This document shows, in pieces, positions 6,413 to 15,320 of a stretch of DNA of 64,000 nucleotides; within the stretch, counting starts at the first letter, position 1; every line of letters begins with the position of its first letter. This DNA comes from an uncultured Clostridia bacterium (lineage in GTDB: Bacteria; Bacillota; Clostridia; UBA1381), in assembly GCA_934476075.1 (NCBI GenBank), contig CAKSNH010000015.1, positions 1 through 64,000 of the forward strand, written 5' to 3'. Below the pieces are notes generated by a model. The model saw only the letters and a program-made list of their open reading frames with translations, searched no databases and was not told where the DNA came from. A program made the translations under genes and the position numbers.

Positions 6413-9400
6413 ATGAAAGGAAAAATGAAACGAGCTGTTGCCTGTCTGATTGCAATGCCGATGATGTTTTCGGGGCTTATAATGCCACAGGCTGCGATTA
6501 CTGCTCAAAGTGTAACACATATCAGCTTTGACAGTTCCGACGACACGAAATATGAAATTCAGTCGGGTGCGTCATTAAAAGACGGTCGTGACAACAAAGC
6601 ATTGAGTTCAACAAACACGTCAACCTCATATGCTACGATTGACGCTTCGGCAATCAATGCAATTACAGGCGACTTCACATTCAGCATTTGGTGTTATCCG
6701 AATGACGATACCGCATGGACAAGACTTTACGATATAGGTACGGGAACAGATAAATACATATTCCTTGCTCCGTCAAGTTCATTCGCTGTCGGCTACCCAC
6801 GTTTTGTTATGAAAAACGGCGGTGCGGAACAGGCATTGACAAGCTCCGCAAGATTAAATCTTAATGAGTGGAATAACGTTACCGTTACACGCAGCGGAAA
6901 TTTGACATCCATGTATGTAAACGGTATTCTGTCAGGCACTACCGATAGTATTACCTTAAATCCGTCCGATTTGGGTGCTACCGAGAATAACTATATTGCT
7001 AAATCACAATATTCGGCTGACCCGTTCTTTAACGGCATGGTTGACGATTTCAGAGTATATGACAGTGCATTAACAGCAAGTGAGGTGCAGGAATTGGCTG
7101 CGGAGGCTTATGAAAATGAAATTGTAAAAAGCACTTCTGAATATGACAGATATGTCATAGAAACCAATTTCTATGATAATGACAACAATAAGATTTTCCA
7201 ATTAGACAGTTCAGCGTCGGCAACTCCGAACGAAACAACATATATAAAATCATTTGCAGACAATACTGTCACTGTTGTTTCGGACACCGCCAATGCAAAC
7301 ATAATTGCGGCTAAGTATGACAATAACGGTAATCTTACAAACGTTTCGATAAAACCTACCGAAATCAGCGAAAATAATCAGCTTACAACAACATTTACTC
7401 CCGACAAGGTTTTCTTGTGGGATAATAACTTTAAACCGCTTGATTATCTTACAAACGCAACGCTTACCGCCTCGGTTGACGTAAAGAATTACATGACAGT
7501 CAGCGGAGCAGTTACCGCTAAAATGTATTCGTACAAGGGCGAAACTCAAACAGAATTGGCGTCAACAACAGAGCAAGTAAATCTTGGTGTAACAGACAGC
7601 AAAAAAATTAAACTTACATCTGCTATGCCGAAAAACTGTGACTATGTCAAGGTTGTTGTTACAGACAGTGCAAGCGGACAGGAATTTGATGCAGGTTACA
7701 TCGGTGCGTCAAATGCAGAATTTCCGGAACCTGTTGAATTGTACGCAAATCCTGACAATGACCCTACATACGGTGCACATGACCCGAGTATTTTCAAAGA
7801 CCCTCAAACAGGCAAATACTGGGCATATTCATCACACAATCTGATATTTGAATCGGAAGATTTAATCAACTGGACTAAACACGATTACACAAAAACCGTG
7901 ACAGTACCGCAGACAACATCTGACTTTATCAAAAATAATTCGGTATATAACAATACTACCGTAAACGGTACATATTGGGCACCCGACGTTATATATGTTG
8001 AAGGTGACGATTATCCGTACTGGTGCTATGTATCTGTTTCATGCGGATTGGGCGGAAGAAACTCTGTTATCAGTTTATTAAAATGTAAATCACCGGGCAT
8101 TTGGGACGGCGAATACAAGGACTGCGGTGTTGTTTTAGCGTCTGTCGAAAATTCGTCTTACAAAACAAATGCTATCGACTCAAACATATACACCGACACA
8201 GACGGCAAGAGATACTTTGTATGGGGTTCATTCTGGCAAGGTATACAATGTGCACCGCTTAACGATGACGGAACAATAAAAGGTATAGATTGTTTCGCAA
8301 CAGGTGCGGCAAGCGATTCAAACAACGCTGTAATGCTTTCAAAATCGCAGAACTTCGGTAATGCGATAATGTCTGTTAAGAGCGGTGTATTCGGTCCGGA
8401 AGGTCCGTGGATGATTTCAAATCCTGATACGGGATACAGATATTTATTCACATCATACGGCTGGCTTGGTACTAACTACAATATCCGTATTGCAAGAAGC
8501 AGTTTGGACACTTCAATGGAAAATGTTATTTCAAGCGGTTCAACAACTAAATTCCTTGACCAAAAAGGAAATCAAGTCGACAAAGCGTATTCGGCCGGTT
8601 CAAAGGAAGAATTGACAGGCTACAAAATGATAGGCTCATATAAATTTGATGACGGCATCACATATTACGGCAACGGTCACAACTCGGTACTAAATGATAA
8701 CGGCGACTGGTATCTTGTAGACCATATGCGTAAAGTTGCCGACGCTATCGCATATTTGCAGGTAAGAAAAATGCTTTGGACAAAGAGTGGCTGGCCGGTG
8801 GTTTCTCCTGTCGGTTACACAGGCGAAAAGGTACAAAAGCTTGACAAGACAATGCTTTACGGCACATGGGATTTGGCAAGCGTAGGCCATACCATTCTTA
8901 AAGACGGTGTTACAAACATCGGTTCTTGTTCGAGCCGAGATGCGGATTTGCCTGTTGAATCATCTGAAATAGTATTAATGCCTAACGGCAGACTTGCATA
9001 TGATTTGGGTACATGGAGCTTTGACGGCGACCATACCGTAACAATTACATTTACAAAAGACGGCGACAACAGTAAAAATCAATATTTCAAAAACGGCGAT
9101 GTTTTGGAAATGTACGCATTGGTCGGATATGACGAGGACGATGCGGCTCACACTGTTGTAATGACAGGTATTGACCAAAACACAGTTACACAATTTGCAA
9201 AGAAATCAAATGCAAATGCGTCTGACACAAGACCAATCGTGCAAACTCCTACCGCCACAACCGTTACCAAGAGCGTAGGCGGAAACCCTATTTTGGGCTT
9301 TGATACAAACGGCAACACAATGTATGCCGGCGACCCTGCCGCAACTGTAATCGGCGATACTGTTTATCTGTATGCCGGACATGATACTGCAACGGGAAAC

Positions 9401-11293
9401 GGTTATGCTATGCCTGAATGGGTACTTTATACCTCTAAGGATATGATTAACTGGGAATATAAGGGTTCTGTCATGAGTGCGTCAAGCATTTCATGGGCTA
9501 ACGATAAAACATCTGCCTGGGCAAGCCAAATGGTAGAATACAACGGAAAATATTATCTGTACTTCTGTACATGGGATAAGACAGACAGCGGCAAGCAGTC
9601 AATCGGTGTTGCGGTTGCGGATAAGCCGGAAGGTCCGTTTGTTGACATCGGTCACCCTCTTGTAAAGGGCAGCGTTACAACTCCCGAATCAAGCAACTGG
9701 AATGACATTGACCCTACCATATTGATTGATACTGACAGCGAAGGTACAGAACACAGATACCTTGCCTGGGGTAACGGAAAATATTATGTATGCGAATTAA
9801 ACGAAGACATGATAAGCGTTACCGACAAAAATGCTGACGGTGCTATCGACATGAACGATATCAAACAGCAAAAGATTAAAAATCTGAACGGTACTGTATA
9901 TACGGAAGCACCATGGCTGTATAAGCGTGGAGATAAGTATTATACATTCTTTGCAGCAAACTGGCGTGAAGAAATGGCGTATGCAACTGCCTCTACACCG
10001 TACGGTCCATGGGAATACTGCGGACAGCTAATGCCTCCGACAGCTACGTCAAACACTAACCACCCGTCTGTAATTGATTTTAACGGCAAGACATATTTCA
10101 TTTACCATAACGGTGCATTGCCGAACGGAAGCGGTTACAGAAGAAGTGTTTGTGTAGAAGAATTATTGTTTGACGAAAACGGAAATGTTCTGCCTTTGAC
10201 AGAAACATCGACAGGTATCAGAGGCACATCAAATGTCATTCTTGCAAATGACGGCAAATACGTTGCACATAATGAATTTACAAACCCTAGCGATGACGCA
10301 AGCTATCCGATTAGCAAGCCTGTTGTTACTCTTGATAAAGAGGACGGATACAACAGTGCATGGGAAATTGTAAAAGGCAAATATTCACCTGAAACAGCCG
10401 AATATGTATCAATTCAATCGGTTAATAAACCGGGATTGTATATTGCAAATGTTGACGGAAATGTTGCATTGACCGCCGATGACGGCACTATGGCGAAAAA
10501 CATGACATTTAAAACTGTTGTAGGCTTAAACGGCAGCGGTATATCATTTGAAAGTGTATCAGAACCGGGCAAGTATTTGACTAAGCTTGGAAATTCAATT
10601 ATTCTTTCATACGGACGTAATGCAAACGCTTGTACATTTACATTAGGCGAAGTATCACCTATACCTACTCCGACAGCCGTACCAAAGCCGACTCCTACTC
10701 CGACTCCTGCTTTAACAAAGGACGTAGACAACAACTTTGATTCGCTTACGGCAAAAACAATGCTTTCAGTCGAAAAGACAGACCAAGACCCTGTAACGAT
10801 AGACGGTTTGAGAATGTATATCGGTACAAGAACCGGCGGTGCTGACGCTACAACCAATGTAGCGGTAGAAACCGGCGGAGTAACAGGAAATGCGATTGCA
10901 CTAAACTCAGGTAAATTTGCAAGTGCAAGCAGAGGTCCGAGAGTTGAATTGATTACTCCTGTTATAATTGATGACAGTACAGTTACTGCGGAATTTAAAG
11001 CTAAATTGGCTACATCGAATGCGGTACTTCGTTATAATGATTCTACCTCATCTGAAACAGGAACAGTTATTTCGGGATTGTCAACAACCGACTGGACAAC
11101 AATTAAAGTTGAAATTGACAATACAGACGGTGAATGTGTAAGAAAGATGTGGATTGGCAAAAATGAAACACCTATTCTTACAGATGCTGTGGAAACATTG
11201 CCTGTACTATGGGGAACAGTTGAAAACGGTACAAGTGCAAAAGTACTGCTTGATGATTTGAAAATAACAACAACTGTTAAACCGGTCGAATAA
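6413..11293 (+). CDS. secreted multidomain arabinan-degrading enzyme with two GH43 domains
   Basis: A 1626-residue exported protein. Order: signal peptide (1-31); LamG/concanavalin-like domain (about 33-230); linker beta domain; first GH43 (about 450-830) with candidate Asp457 (AHDPS), Asp589 (AIDSN) and Glu663 (GPEGPW) in endo-arabinanase style, followed by an arabinanase C-terminal beta domain (about 840-950). The second GH43 (about 960-1280) has Asp974, Asp1100 and Glu1165 (TEAPW). A carbohydrate-binding module-like beta-trefoil (about 1285-1410), a Pro/Thr linker (about 1416-1434) and a C-terminal beta domain follow. I infer endo-arabinanase plus arabinofuranosidase or xylosidase activity on pectic arabinan; exact specificity is unproven. 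An EF-hand or dockerin-like loop lies inside the second GH43 (1138-1149). No SLH or sortase signal was seen. Confidence 0.88.
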   Translation: MKGKMKRAVACLIAMPMMFSGLIMPQAAITAQSVTHISFDSSDDTKYEIQSGASLKDGRDNKALSSTNTSTSYATIDASAINAITGDFTFSIWCYPNDDTAWTRLYDIGTGTDKYIFLAPSSSFAVGYPRFVMKNGGAEQALTSSARLNLNEWNNVTVTRSGNLTSMYVNGILSGTTDSITLNPSDLGATENNYIAKSQYSADPFFNGMVDDFRVYDSALTASEVQELAAEAYENEIVKSTSEYDRYVIETNFYDNDNNKIFQLDSSASATPNETTYIKSFADNTVTVVSDTANANIIAAKYDNNGNLTNVSIKPTEISENNQLTTTFTPDKVFLWDNNFKPLDYLTNATLTASVDVKNYMTVSGAVTAKMYSYKGETQTELASTTEQVNLGVTDSKKIKLTSAMPKNCDYVKVVVTDSASGQEFDAGYIGASNAEFPEPVELYANPDNDPTYGAHDPSIFKDPQTGKYWAYSSHNLIFESEDLINWTKHDYTKTVTVPQTTSDFIKNNSVYNNTTVNGTYWAPDVIYVEGDDYPYWCYVSVSCGLGGRNSVISLLKCKSPGIWDGEYKDCGVVLASVENSSYKTNAIDSNIYTDTDGKRYFVWGSFWQGIQCAPLNDDGTIKGIDCFATGAASDSNNAVMLSKSQNFGNAIMSVKSGVFGPEGPWMISNPDTGYRYLFTSYGWLGTNYNIRIARSSLDTSMENVISSGSTTKFLDQKGNQVDKAYSAGSKEELTGYKMIGSYKFDDGITYYGNGHNSVLNDNGDWYLVDHMRKVADAIAYLQVRKMLWTKSGWPVVSPVGYTGEKVQKLDKTMLYGTWDLASVGHTILKDGVTNIGSCSSRDADLPVESSEIVLMPNGRLAYDLGTWSFDGDHTVTITFTKDGDNSKNQYFKNGDVLEMYALVGYDEDDAAHTVVMTGIDQNTVTQFAKKSNANASDTRPIVQTPTATTVTKSVGGNPILGFDTNGNTMYAGDPAATVIGDTVYLYAGHDTATGNGYAMPEWVLYTSKDMINWEYKGSVMSASSISWANDKTSAWASQMVEYNGKYYLYFCTWDKTDSGKQSIGVAVADKPEGPFVDIGHPLVKGSVTTPESSNWNDIDPTILIDTDSEGTEHRYLAWGNGKYYVCELNEDMISVTDKNADGAIDMNDIKQQKIKNLNGTVYTEAPWLYKRGDKYYTFFAANWREEMAYATASTPYGPWEYCGQLMPPTATSNTNHPSVIDFNGKTYFIYHNGALPNGSGYRRSVCVEELLFDENGNVLPLTETSTGIRGTSNVILANDGKYVAHNEFTNPSDDASYPISKPVVTLDKEDGYNSAWEIVKGKYSPETAEYVSIQSVNKPGLYIANVDGNVALTADDGTMAKNMTFKTVVGLNGSGISFESVSEPGKYLTKLGNSIILSYGRNANACTFTLGEVSPIPTPTAVPKPTPTPTPALTKDVDNNFDSLTAKTMLSVEKTDQDPVTIDGLRMYIGTRTGGADATTNVAVETGGVTGNAIALNSGKFASASRGPRVELITPVIIDDSTVTAEFKAKLATSNAVLRYNDSTSSETGTVISGLSTTDWTTIKVEIDNTDGECVRKMWIGKNETPILTDAVETLPVLWGTVENGTSAKVLLDDLKITTTVKPVE

Positions 11294-11308
11294 TCGTATA
11301 TTACAATG

Positions 11309-11338
11309 CACTCGGCATTTTGCCGAGTGTATTTTTTT
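11309..11338 (+). terminator. terminator of the double-GH43 gene
   Basis: CACTCGGCA pairs with TGCCGAGTG around a TTT loop, followed by a T run. Confidence 0.85.
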
Positions 11339-11385
11339 GTCAAATTCACTTTTTATTTTTACTACTATACTTTTTATTCAATTTG

Positions 11386-11394
11386 TGATAAAAT
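11386..11394 (+). promoter_or_regulatory. extended -10 promoter candidate for the NA37 gene
   Basis: TGATAAAAT fits the TGnTATAAT extended -10 pattern with no clear -35 box. It lies about 40 bases before the start of the next gene. Confidence 0.4.
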
Positions 11395-11432
11395 GTATTA
11401 TGTATGAACTTATATTATTGGAGAATATTAAA

Positions 11433-12437
11433 ATGATTATTACTATAAAAAGAGCCATTCTGCATATATTGGACGGTTTATCGGGAGTGAGCGTTTTTTC
11501 CGATTCAGAGCTTGATGTAACCGACCAGAGCGTTGCAGCTTTTATTACAAAACATATCGAAAAAGTATATGATGATTCGGGACTTCGCACGGGTGAATTT
11601 AATCCGACAAGCGGTTTTAAATATCATATGACCGAGTATCTGAACGGCGAATGTGACTTACACACATTTTCACTTCATATTGCCGAAAAAATGTATGAGG
11701 CGGTGTGCAGTTCCGATAAAATCGACTCGTCAGACCTTTTAATATGCGACTGCATAATCAGTGATGTGCCTGTGATTGCGGTGCTTAAATGCGACAATAA
11801 GCAAGGCTACACACATCAAGTCGTACAAAATGACGGTAAAATATTTAACGAAATTATCAATCACCATGCGATACTTCCGTCAACGTCACAGAAAATATCC
11901 GAATGTGCATTTGTAAATCTTAACGATATGTCGGTTAAATACAAAGGAAAAAAACGCAGTATTGACGGCGAAAGCGTGGATTTGATTGCGGACGTCGTTT
12001 TGGAGGGTGTATTTGATATATCGGCAAAAGAGTCATTCAATGCTGTACGCAAAATCGCCAAAACCATTGCACAGGATAACGGTCATGACAGTATAGAAAC
12101 CGAAGTGAAATTGAAAAAATACGTTGTTGACTCCGCCGTTGAAGAACATTTTATCGAGCCTGCCGAAATGGCAAAGGCTGTTTTCGACTCCTCCCCTACC
12201 ATGCGTGAGGAATTTATGGAGAAAGTGCAAAATGCGAATGTTCCCGAAAAGGTTGAAATTAACGAATATGTGTCAAAAAAGGCAACCGGCAACATTAAAC
12301 TTACCACCGACATCGGTGTGGAGCTTTCCTTCCCCGCCGACTATTACAGCGATGGTGAGCATATAAATATTATCAACAACAATGACGGTACGCTGTCCAT
12401 ACAAATCAATCGTATTGGTGAAATAAAGAATAAATAA
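11433..12437 (+). CDS. nucleoid-associated protein, NA37/NdpA (YejK) family
   Basis: A 334-residue cytoplasmic protein with the family layout: N-terminal IIIKRAILHILD-like strand-helix, a central DLLICDCIISDVPVIAVLKCDNK block, and the QVVQNDGKIFNEIINHHAILPSTSQKISECAFVNL block. The C-terminal half includes a winged-helix-like segment around FMEKVQNANVPEKVEI. NdpA-type proteins bind nucleoid DNA in proteobacteria; Firmicute members are uncharacterised. The start at ATG 11433 is chosen because TTGGAGA lies upstream; the frame also runs further upstream without an RBS. Fifteen bases separate it from the glycosyltransferase, so it may be co-transcribed with the following three genes. Confidence 0.82.
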   Translation: MIITIKRAILHILDGLSGVSVFSDSELDVTDQSVAAFITKHIEKVYDDSGLRTGEFNPTSGFKYHMTEYLNGECDLHTFSLHIAEKMYEAVCSSDKIDSSDLLICDCIISDVPVIAVLKCDNKQGYTHQVVQNDGKIFNEIINHHAILPSTSQKISECAFVNLNDMSVKYKGKKRSIDGESVDLIADVVLEGVFDISAKESFNAVRKIAKTIAQDNGHDSIETEVKLKKYVVDSAVEEHFIEPAEMAKAVFDSSPTMREEFMEKVQNANVPEKVEINEYVSKKATGNIKLTTDIGVELSFPADYYSDGEHINIINNNDGTLSIQINRIGEIKNK

Positions 12438-12452
12438 TCTTGGAGCAATGAT

Positions 12453-13268
12453 ATGGCATACACAAAAATCAGTTTTATAATTCTGACATGGAATTCGGAA
12501 AAATATATTGAAAAATGCTTGGCGTCTATTGAAAATATGACCGGCATAGACAAAGAAATCTTTGTTGTCGACAACGGTTCGACAGACTTAACAAAGTCGA
12601 TATTAAAAAAACACGATATATCCGCCATATTTTTGGATAAAAACATGGGCACTACCTACCCCCGAAACCTTGCCATAAAAAAGTGCGGCAAAGACTCCGA
12701 ATTTATATGTATACTCGACTCCGACACCGAAATTAATGAACGGGCTTTTATCAATATGGTAAATATTCTTCGCTCCGATAAAACTTACGGCATTATCGGA
12801 CCTAAAATGTACAATAAAAATAATATTCTTCAAGTTACGGCAAAAAAATTTCCGACAGTGAAGATAAAGCTTTTCAAAGCTATTCCGTTTGGGAATTTTC
12901 ACGATAAAGGTACTCGGCTTGAACATTATAATTTTGACCAAAATGCTGATTACAGCATAGTCGATTATATCATTTCCGCCTGCTGGCTTATAAAGCGTGA
13001 AGTTGCCGAAAAAATCGGCTTGCTTGACGAAAAAATATTCTATTCGCCCGAAGATGTGGACTATTGTATTCGGGCATGGCAAAGTGGATTTAAAGTGTTA
13101 TACGCACAGAATTGCTCTATAATACACGATACACAGCGTATATCCAAGAAGAAATTTTTCAGTTATATAAACTATACTCATGTAAAAGGGCTTATTTATT
13201 ATTTTATAAAGCACAAATATTGGTTTAACGCACCTAATACTGATAAATGGGGTGATATTAAAAAATGA
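12453..13268 (+). CDS. family 2 glycosyltransferase
   Basis: A 271-residue GT-A fold enzyme with SFIILTWNSEKYIEKCLASI at the N-terminus, VVDNGSTD for nucleotide binding, ILDSDTEI as the DxD metal site, and a late SPEDVDYCIRAWQSGFKVLY acceptor motif. The pattern resembles rhamnosyl- or N-acetyl-glucosaminyl-type GT2 enzymes that act on envelope polysaccharides, but the sugar cannot be told. It has no membrane segment. Its stop overlaps the next start by four bases, so it is translationally coupled to the acyltransferase-like gene, suggesting a shared glycolipid or cell-surface product. Confidence 0.88.
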   Translation: MAYTKISFIILTWNSEKYIEKCLASIENMTGIDKEIFVVDNGSTDLTKSILKKHDISAIFLDKNMGTTYPRNLAIKKCGKDSEFICILDSDTEINERAFINMVNILRSDKTYGIIGPKMYNKNNILQVTAKKFPTVKIKLFKAIPFGNFHDKGTRLEHYNFDQNADYSIVDYIISACWLIKREVAEKIGLLDEKIFYSPEDVDYCIRAWQSGFKVLYAQNCSIIHDTQRISKKKFFSYINYTHVKGLIYYFIKHKYWFNAPNTDKWGDIKK

Positions 13269-14542
13269 TTTTCAGATTTAACGCTCCCGACAAGTGGGAA
13301 AAACTAGATAATGCCGCAAAAATATTTCCGTCAACCGCAAACCGCAGAGATACCAAGGTTTTTCGTTTCTCATGCGAACTATACGAAAATGTGGATAAAA
13401 GTATTTTGCAATCTGCACTTGACAAAACATTAAAGGAATTTCCGATATTCAAATCCGCAATGCGTAAGGGATTGTTTTGGTATTATTTAAAGCCGTTCGA
13501 CGTTCCCGCAAAGGTGACGGAGGAACACACACCGCCATGCTCAGCTATTTATGACCCAAACAAGTACAGTCTATTATTCAACGTGACATATTTTAAAAAG
13601 CGAATAAATTTGGAAGTTTATCATTCGCTGACCGACGGAACAGGTGCAATGCAGTTTTTGAAAACGCTTGTTTTCTACTATATTATATTAAAATATCCGA
13701 ATGATTTTTCCGATTCGGACTATGATTATGATGCGTCCTATTCCGAAAAAGCCGAGGACAGTTTCAGCAAATATTACGAAAAAAGCGATACCAAAACAGT
13801 CAAGCGTCCGAAAGCGTATCAGATAAAAGCACAAAAAACTCCCGAAGAACGTACAAAAGTCATAACGGGAATTGTTTCGGCAAAAAGCGTGCTCGACAAA
13901 GCACACGAATACAATGCCACCATGAGCATATTTTTGACGGCAATTTTTCTCATTGCAATCAACAATCACGCACAAATTTCATTGAAAAAAAAGCCTATTG
14001 TCCTGACTGTACCGATTAATCTGAGAAATTATTTTTCTTCTTCATCTGCACGAAATTTTTTCTGCACAATGAATGTCGGTTATCAGTTCGGCAAAAATGA
14101 CGCTGATTTGGCAGATGTTATAAAAAGCGTATCGGCAAGCTTTAAAAATCAGCTGACCCCCGAAAACCTTGCTGCGAGAATGAACGGTTTTTCGGCAATA
14201 GAACGCAATATTTTTGCACGAATTACTCCTCTTGCACTCAAAGATGTTGTCATGGGAATTGCCGGCGAAATTGAAGATTCAAAATCGACAGGTTCTATAT
14301 CGAACATCGGCAAAGTTACTATGCCCGACGGATTTGAAAAATATATACGCTTATTTAATGTTTTCATCAGCACGGAAAAAATACAGATTTGTCTATGCTC
14401 TTACAATGACAATCTTGTTATCAGTTTCTCGTCTGCGTTCCTTGATACAGATATTCAGAAAGACTTTTTCCGAATGTTAAGCAATATGGGTATGGATATA
14501 GAAATACACTCAAATCACATTACCGAGGAGGGCGGTCTATAA
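13265..14542 (+). CDS. condensation-domain / alcohol-acetyltransferase-like acyltransferase
   Basis: A 425-residue protein with a chloramphenicol-acetyltransferase-like fold signature. HSLTDGTGAMQFL (about residue 120) carries the HxxxD catalytic histidine of condensation and AATase families. The later PINLRNYF and the SNIGKV region match the latch and floor elements. Family members join an acyl group to an alcohol or amine; the substrate here is unknown. A GGGGTGAT RBS lies inside the end of the GT2 gene, and the stop shares a base with the next start. The three-gene overlap implies stoichiometric expression and a common pathway. Confidence 0.75.
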   Translation: MIFRFNAPDKWEKLDNAAKIFPSTANRRDTKVFRFSCELYENVDKSILQSALDKTLKEFPIFKSAMRKGLFWYYLKPFDVPAKVTEEHTPPCSAIYDPNKYSLLFNVTYFKKRINLEVYHSLTDGTGAMQFLKTLVFYYIILKYPNDFSDSDYDYDASYSEKAEDSFSKYYEKSDTKTVKRPKAYQIKAQKTPEERTKVITGIVSAKSVLDKAHEYNATMSIFLTAIFLIAINNHAQISLKKKPIVLTVPINLRNYFSSSSARNFFCTMNVGYQFGKNDADLADVIKSVSASFKNQLTPENLAARMNGFSAIERNIFARITPLALKDVVMGIAGEIEDSKSTGSISNIGKVTMPDGFEKYIRLFNVFISTEKIQICLCSYNDNLVISFSSAFLDTDIQKDFFRMLSNMGMDIEIHSNHITEEGGL

Positions 14543-15207
14543 TGAAATATTGTAAAAAATGCAAAGTAAAAGTCGCCGATGACAGTAAAATCTGTCCGCT
14601 GTGCCAATATTCGCTCAGCGATACCGCCGACAAATCCGACGCTGTTTATCCGTTTATTTCATTGGCATACAACAAAAAGAAATTATATATCAAGCTTGGA
14701 ATTTTTGCGTCAATAGTCGGTATGATTATAACATCTATAATTGACATTATAATAAACGGTCATTTAACATGGTCATGGTACGTTATAGGCGGTGTGTTCA
14801 CCTCATGGATTTTGTTCGGCATAGCTTTATCCAAACTGAAAAATCTTCCGAAAAACATATTATATCAAGCTATAACCTGTACCATACTCGCCGTAATCTG
14901 GGATAAACTCACGGGCGGACACGGCTGGTCGCTCATATATGTTATTCCGTTTTTATGTGCCGGAACAAACATAGGATTAATCACCGTTTTCTTTCTGTTT
15001 CGGCTTAAAGTTGATGATGTGGCATTCTACTACTTTATTAATTTATTATATGGATTTTTACCGATGCTTTTCATATTAACCCACAAAGCAACCGTATTAT
15101 ATCCGTCACTGATTTCTATCGGTGTGAGTGCAATTTCATTGGCGGCATTTCTGATTTTCTATTGGGCGAATATTTTGGAAGTGCTTAAAAGCAAATTTCA
15201 TTTTTGA
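14542..15207 (+). CDS. zinc-ribbon membrane protein (DUF6320-like)
   Basis: A 221-residue protein with an N-terminal CxxC...CxxC zinc ribbon (YCKKCKVKV...ICPLCQYSL), a short linker, and six or so hydrophobic segments from about residue 50 to 215. It resembles the DUF6320 family, often found beside condensation-type acyltransferases in Clostridia. No catalytic motif was recognised; a membrane scaffold or partner for the upstream acyltransferase is an inference. GAGGAGGG provides a strong RBS. The operon ends at the bidirectional terminator at 15244. Confidence 0.7.
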   Translation: MKYCKKCKVKVADDSKICPLCQYSLSDTADKSDAVYPFISLAYNKKKLYIKLGIFASIVGMIITSIIDIIINGHLTWSWYVIGGVFTSWILFGIALSKLKNLPKNILYQAITCTILAVIWDKLTGGHGWSLIYVIPFLCAGTNIGLITVFFLFRLKVDDVAFYYFINLLYGFLPMLFILTHKATVLYPSLISIGVSAISLAAFLIFYWANILEVLKSKFHF

Positions 15208-15243
15208 TATTTTAAATACAAGCTCTCATATTTTCTCATACAA

Positions 15244-15271
15244 AAAAGGCAGACTTTGCAGTCTGCCTTTT
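15244..15271. terminator. bidirectional terminator between the DUF6320-like gene and pckG
   Basis: AAAAGGCAGACT pairs with AGTCTGCCTTTT around TTGC. A and T runs on the two sides serve both converging transcripts. Confidence 0.85.
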
Positions 15272-15320
15272 TCGAGTATCTATAATACTTTTGTATATGA
15301 TACTTTTATATTATTACAAA

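Noticed and set aside
6413..11293. Double-GH43 protein as a cellulosome component because of the DxNxDG loop
   Set aside because: Only one calcium-loop copy, located inside a catalytic domain rather than at the C-terminus; no cohesin or scaffoldin gene in the window.
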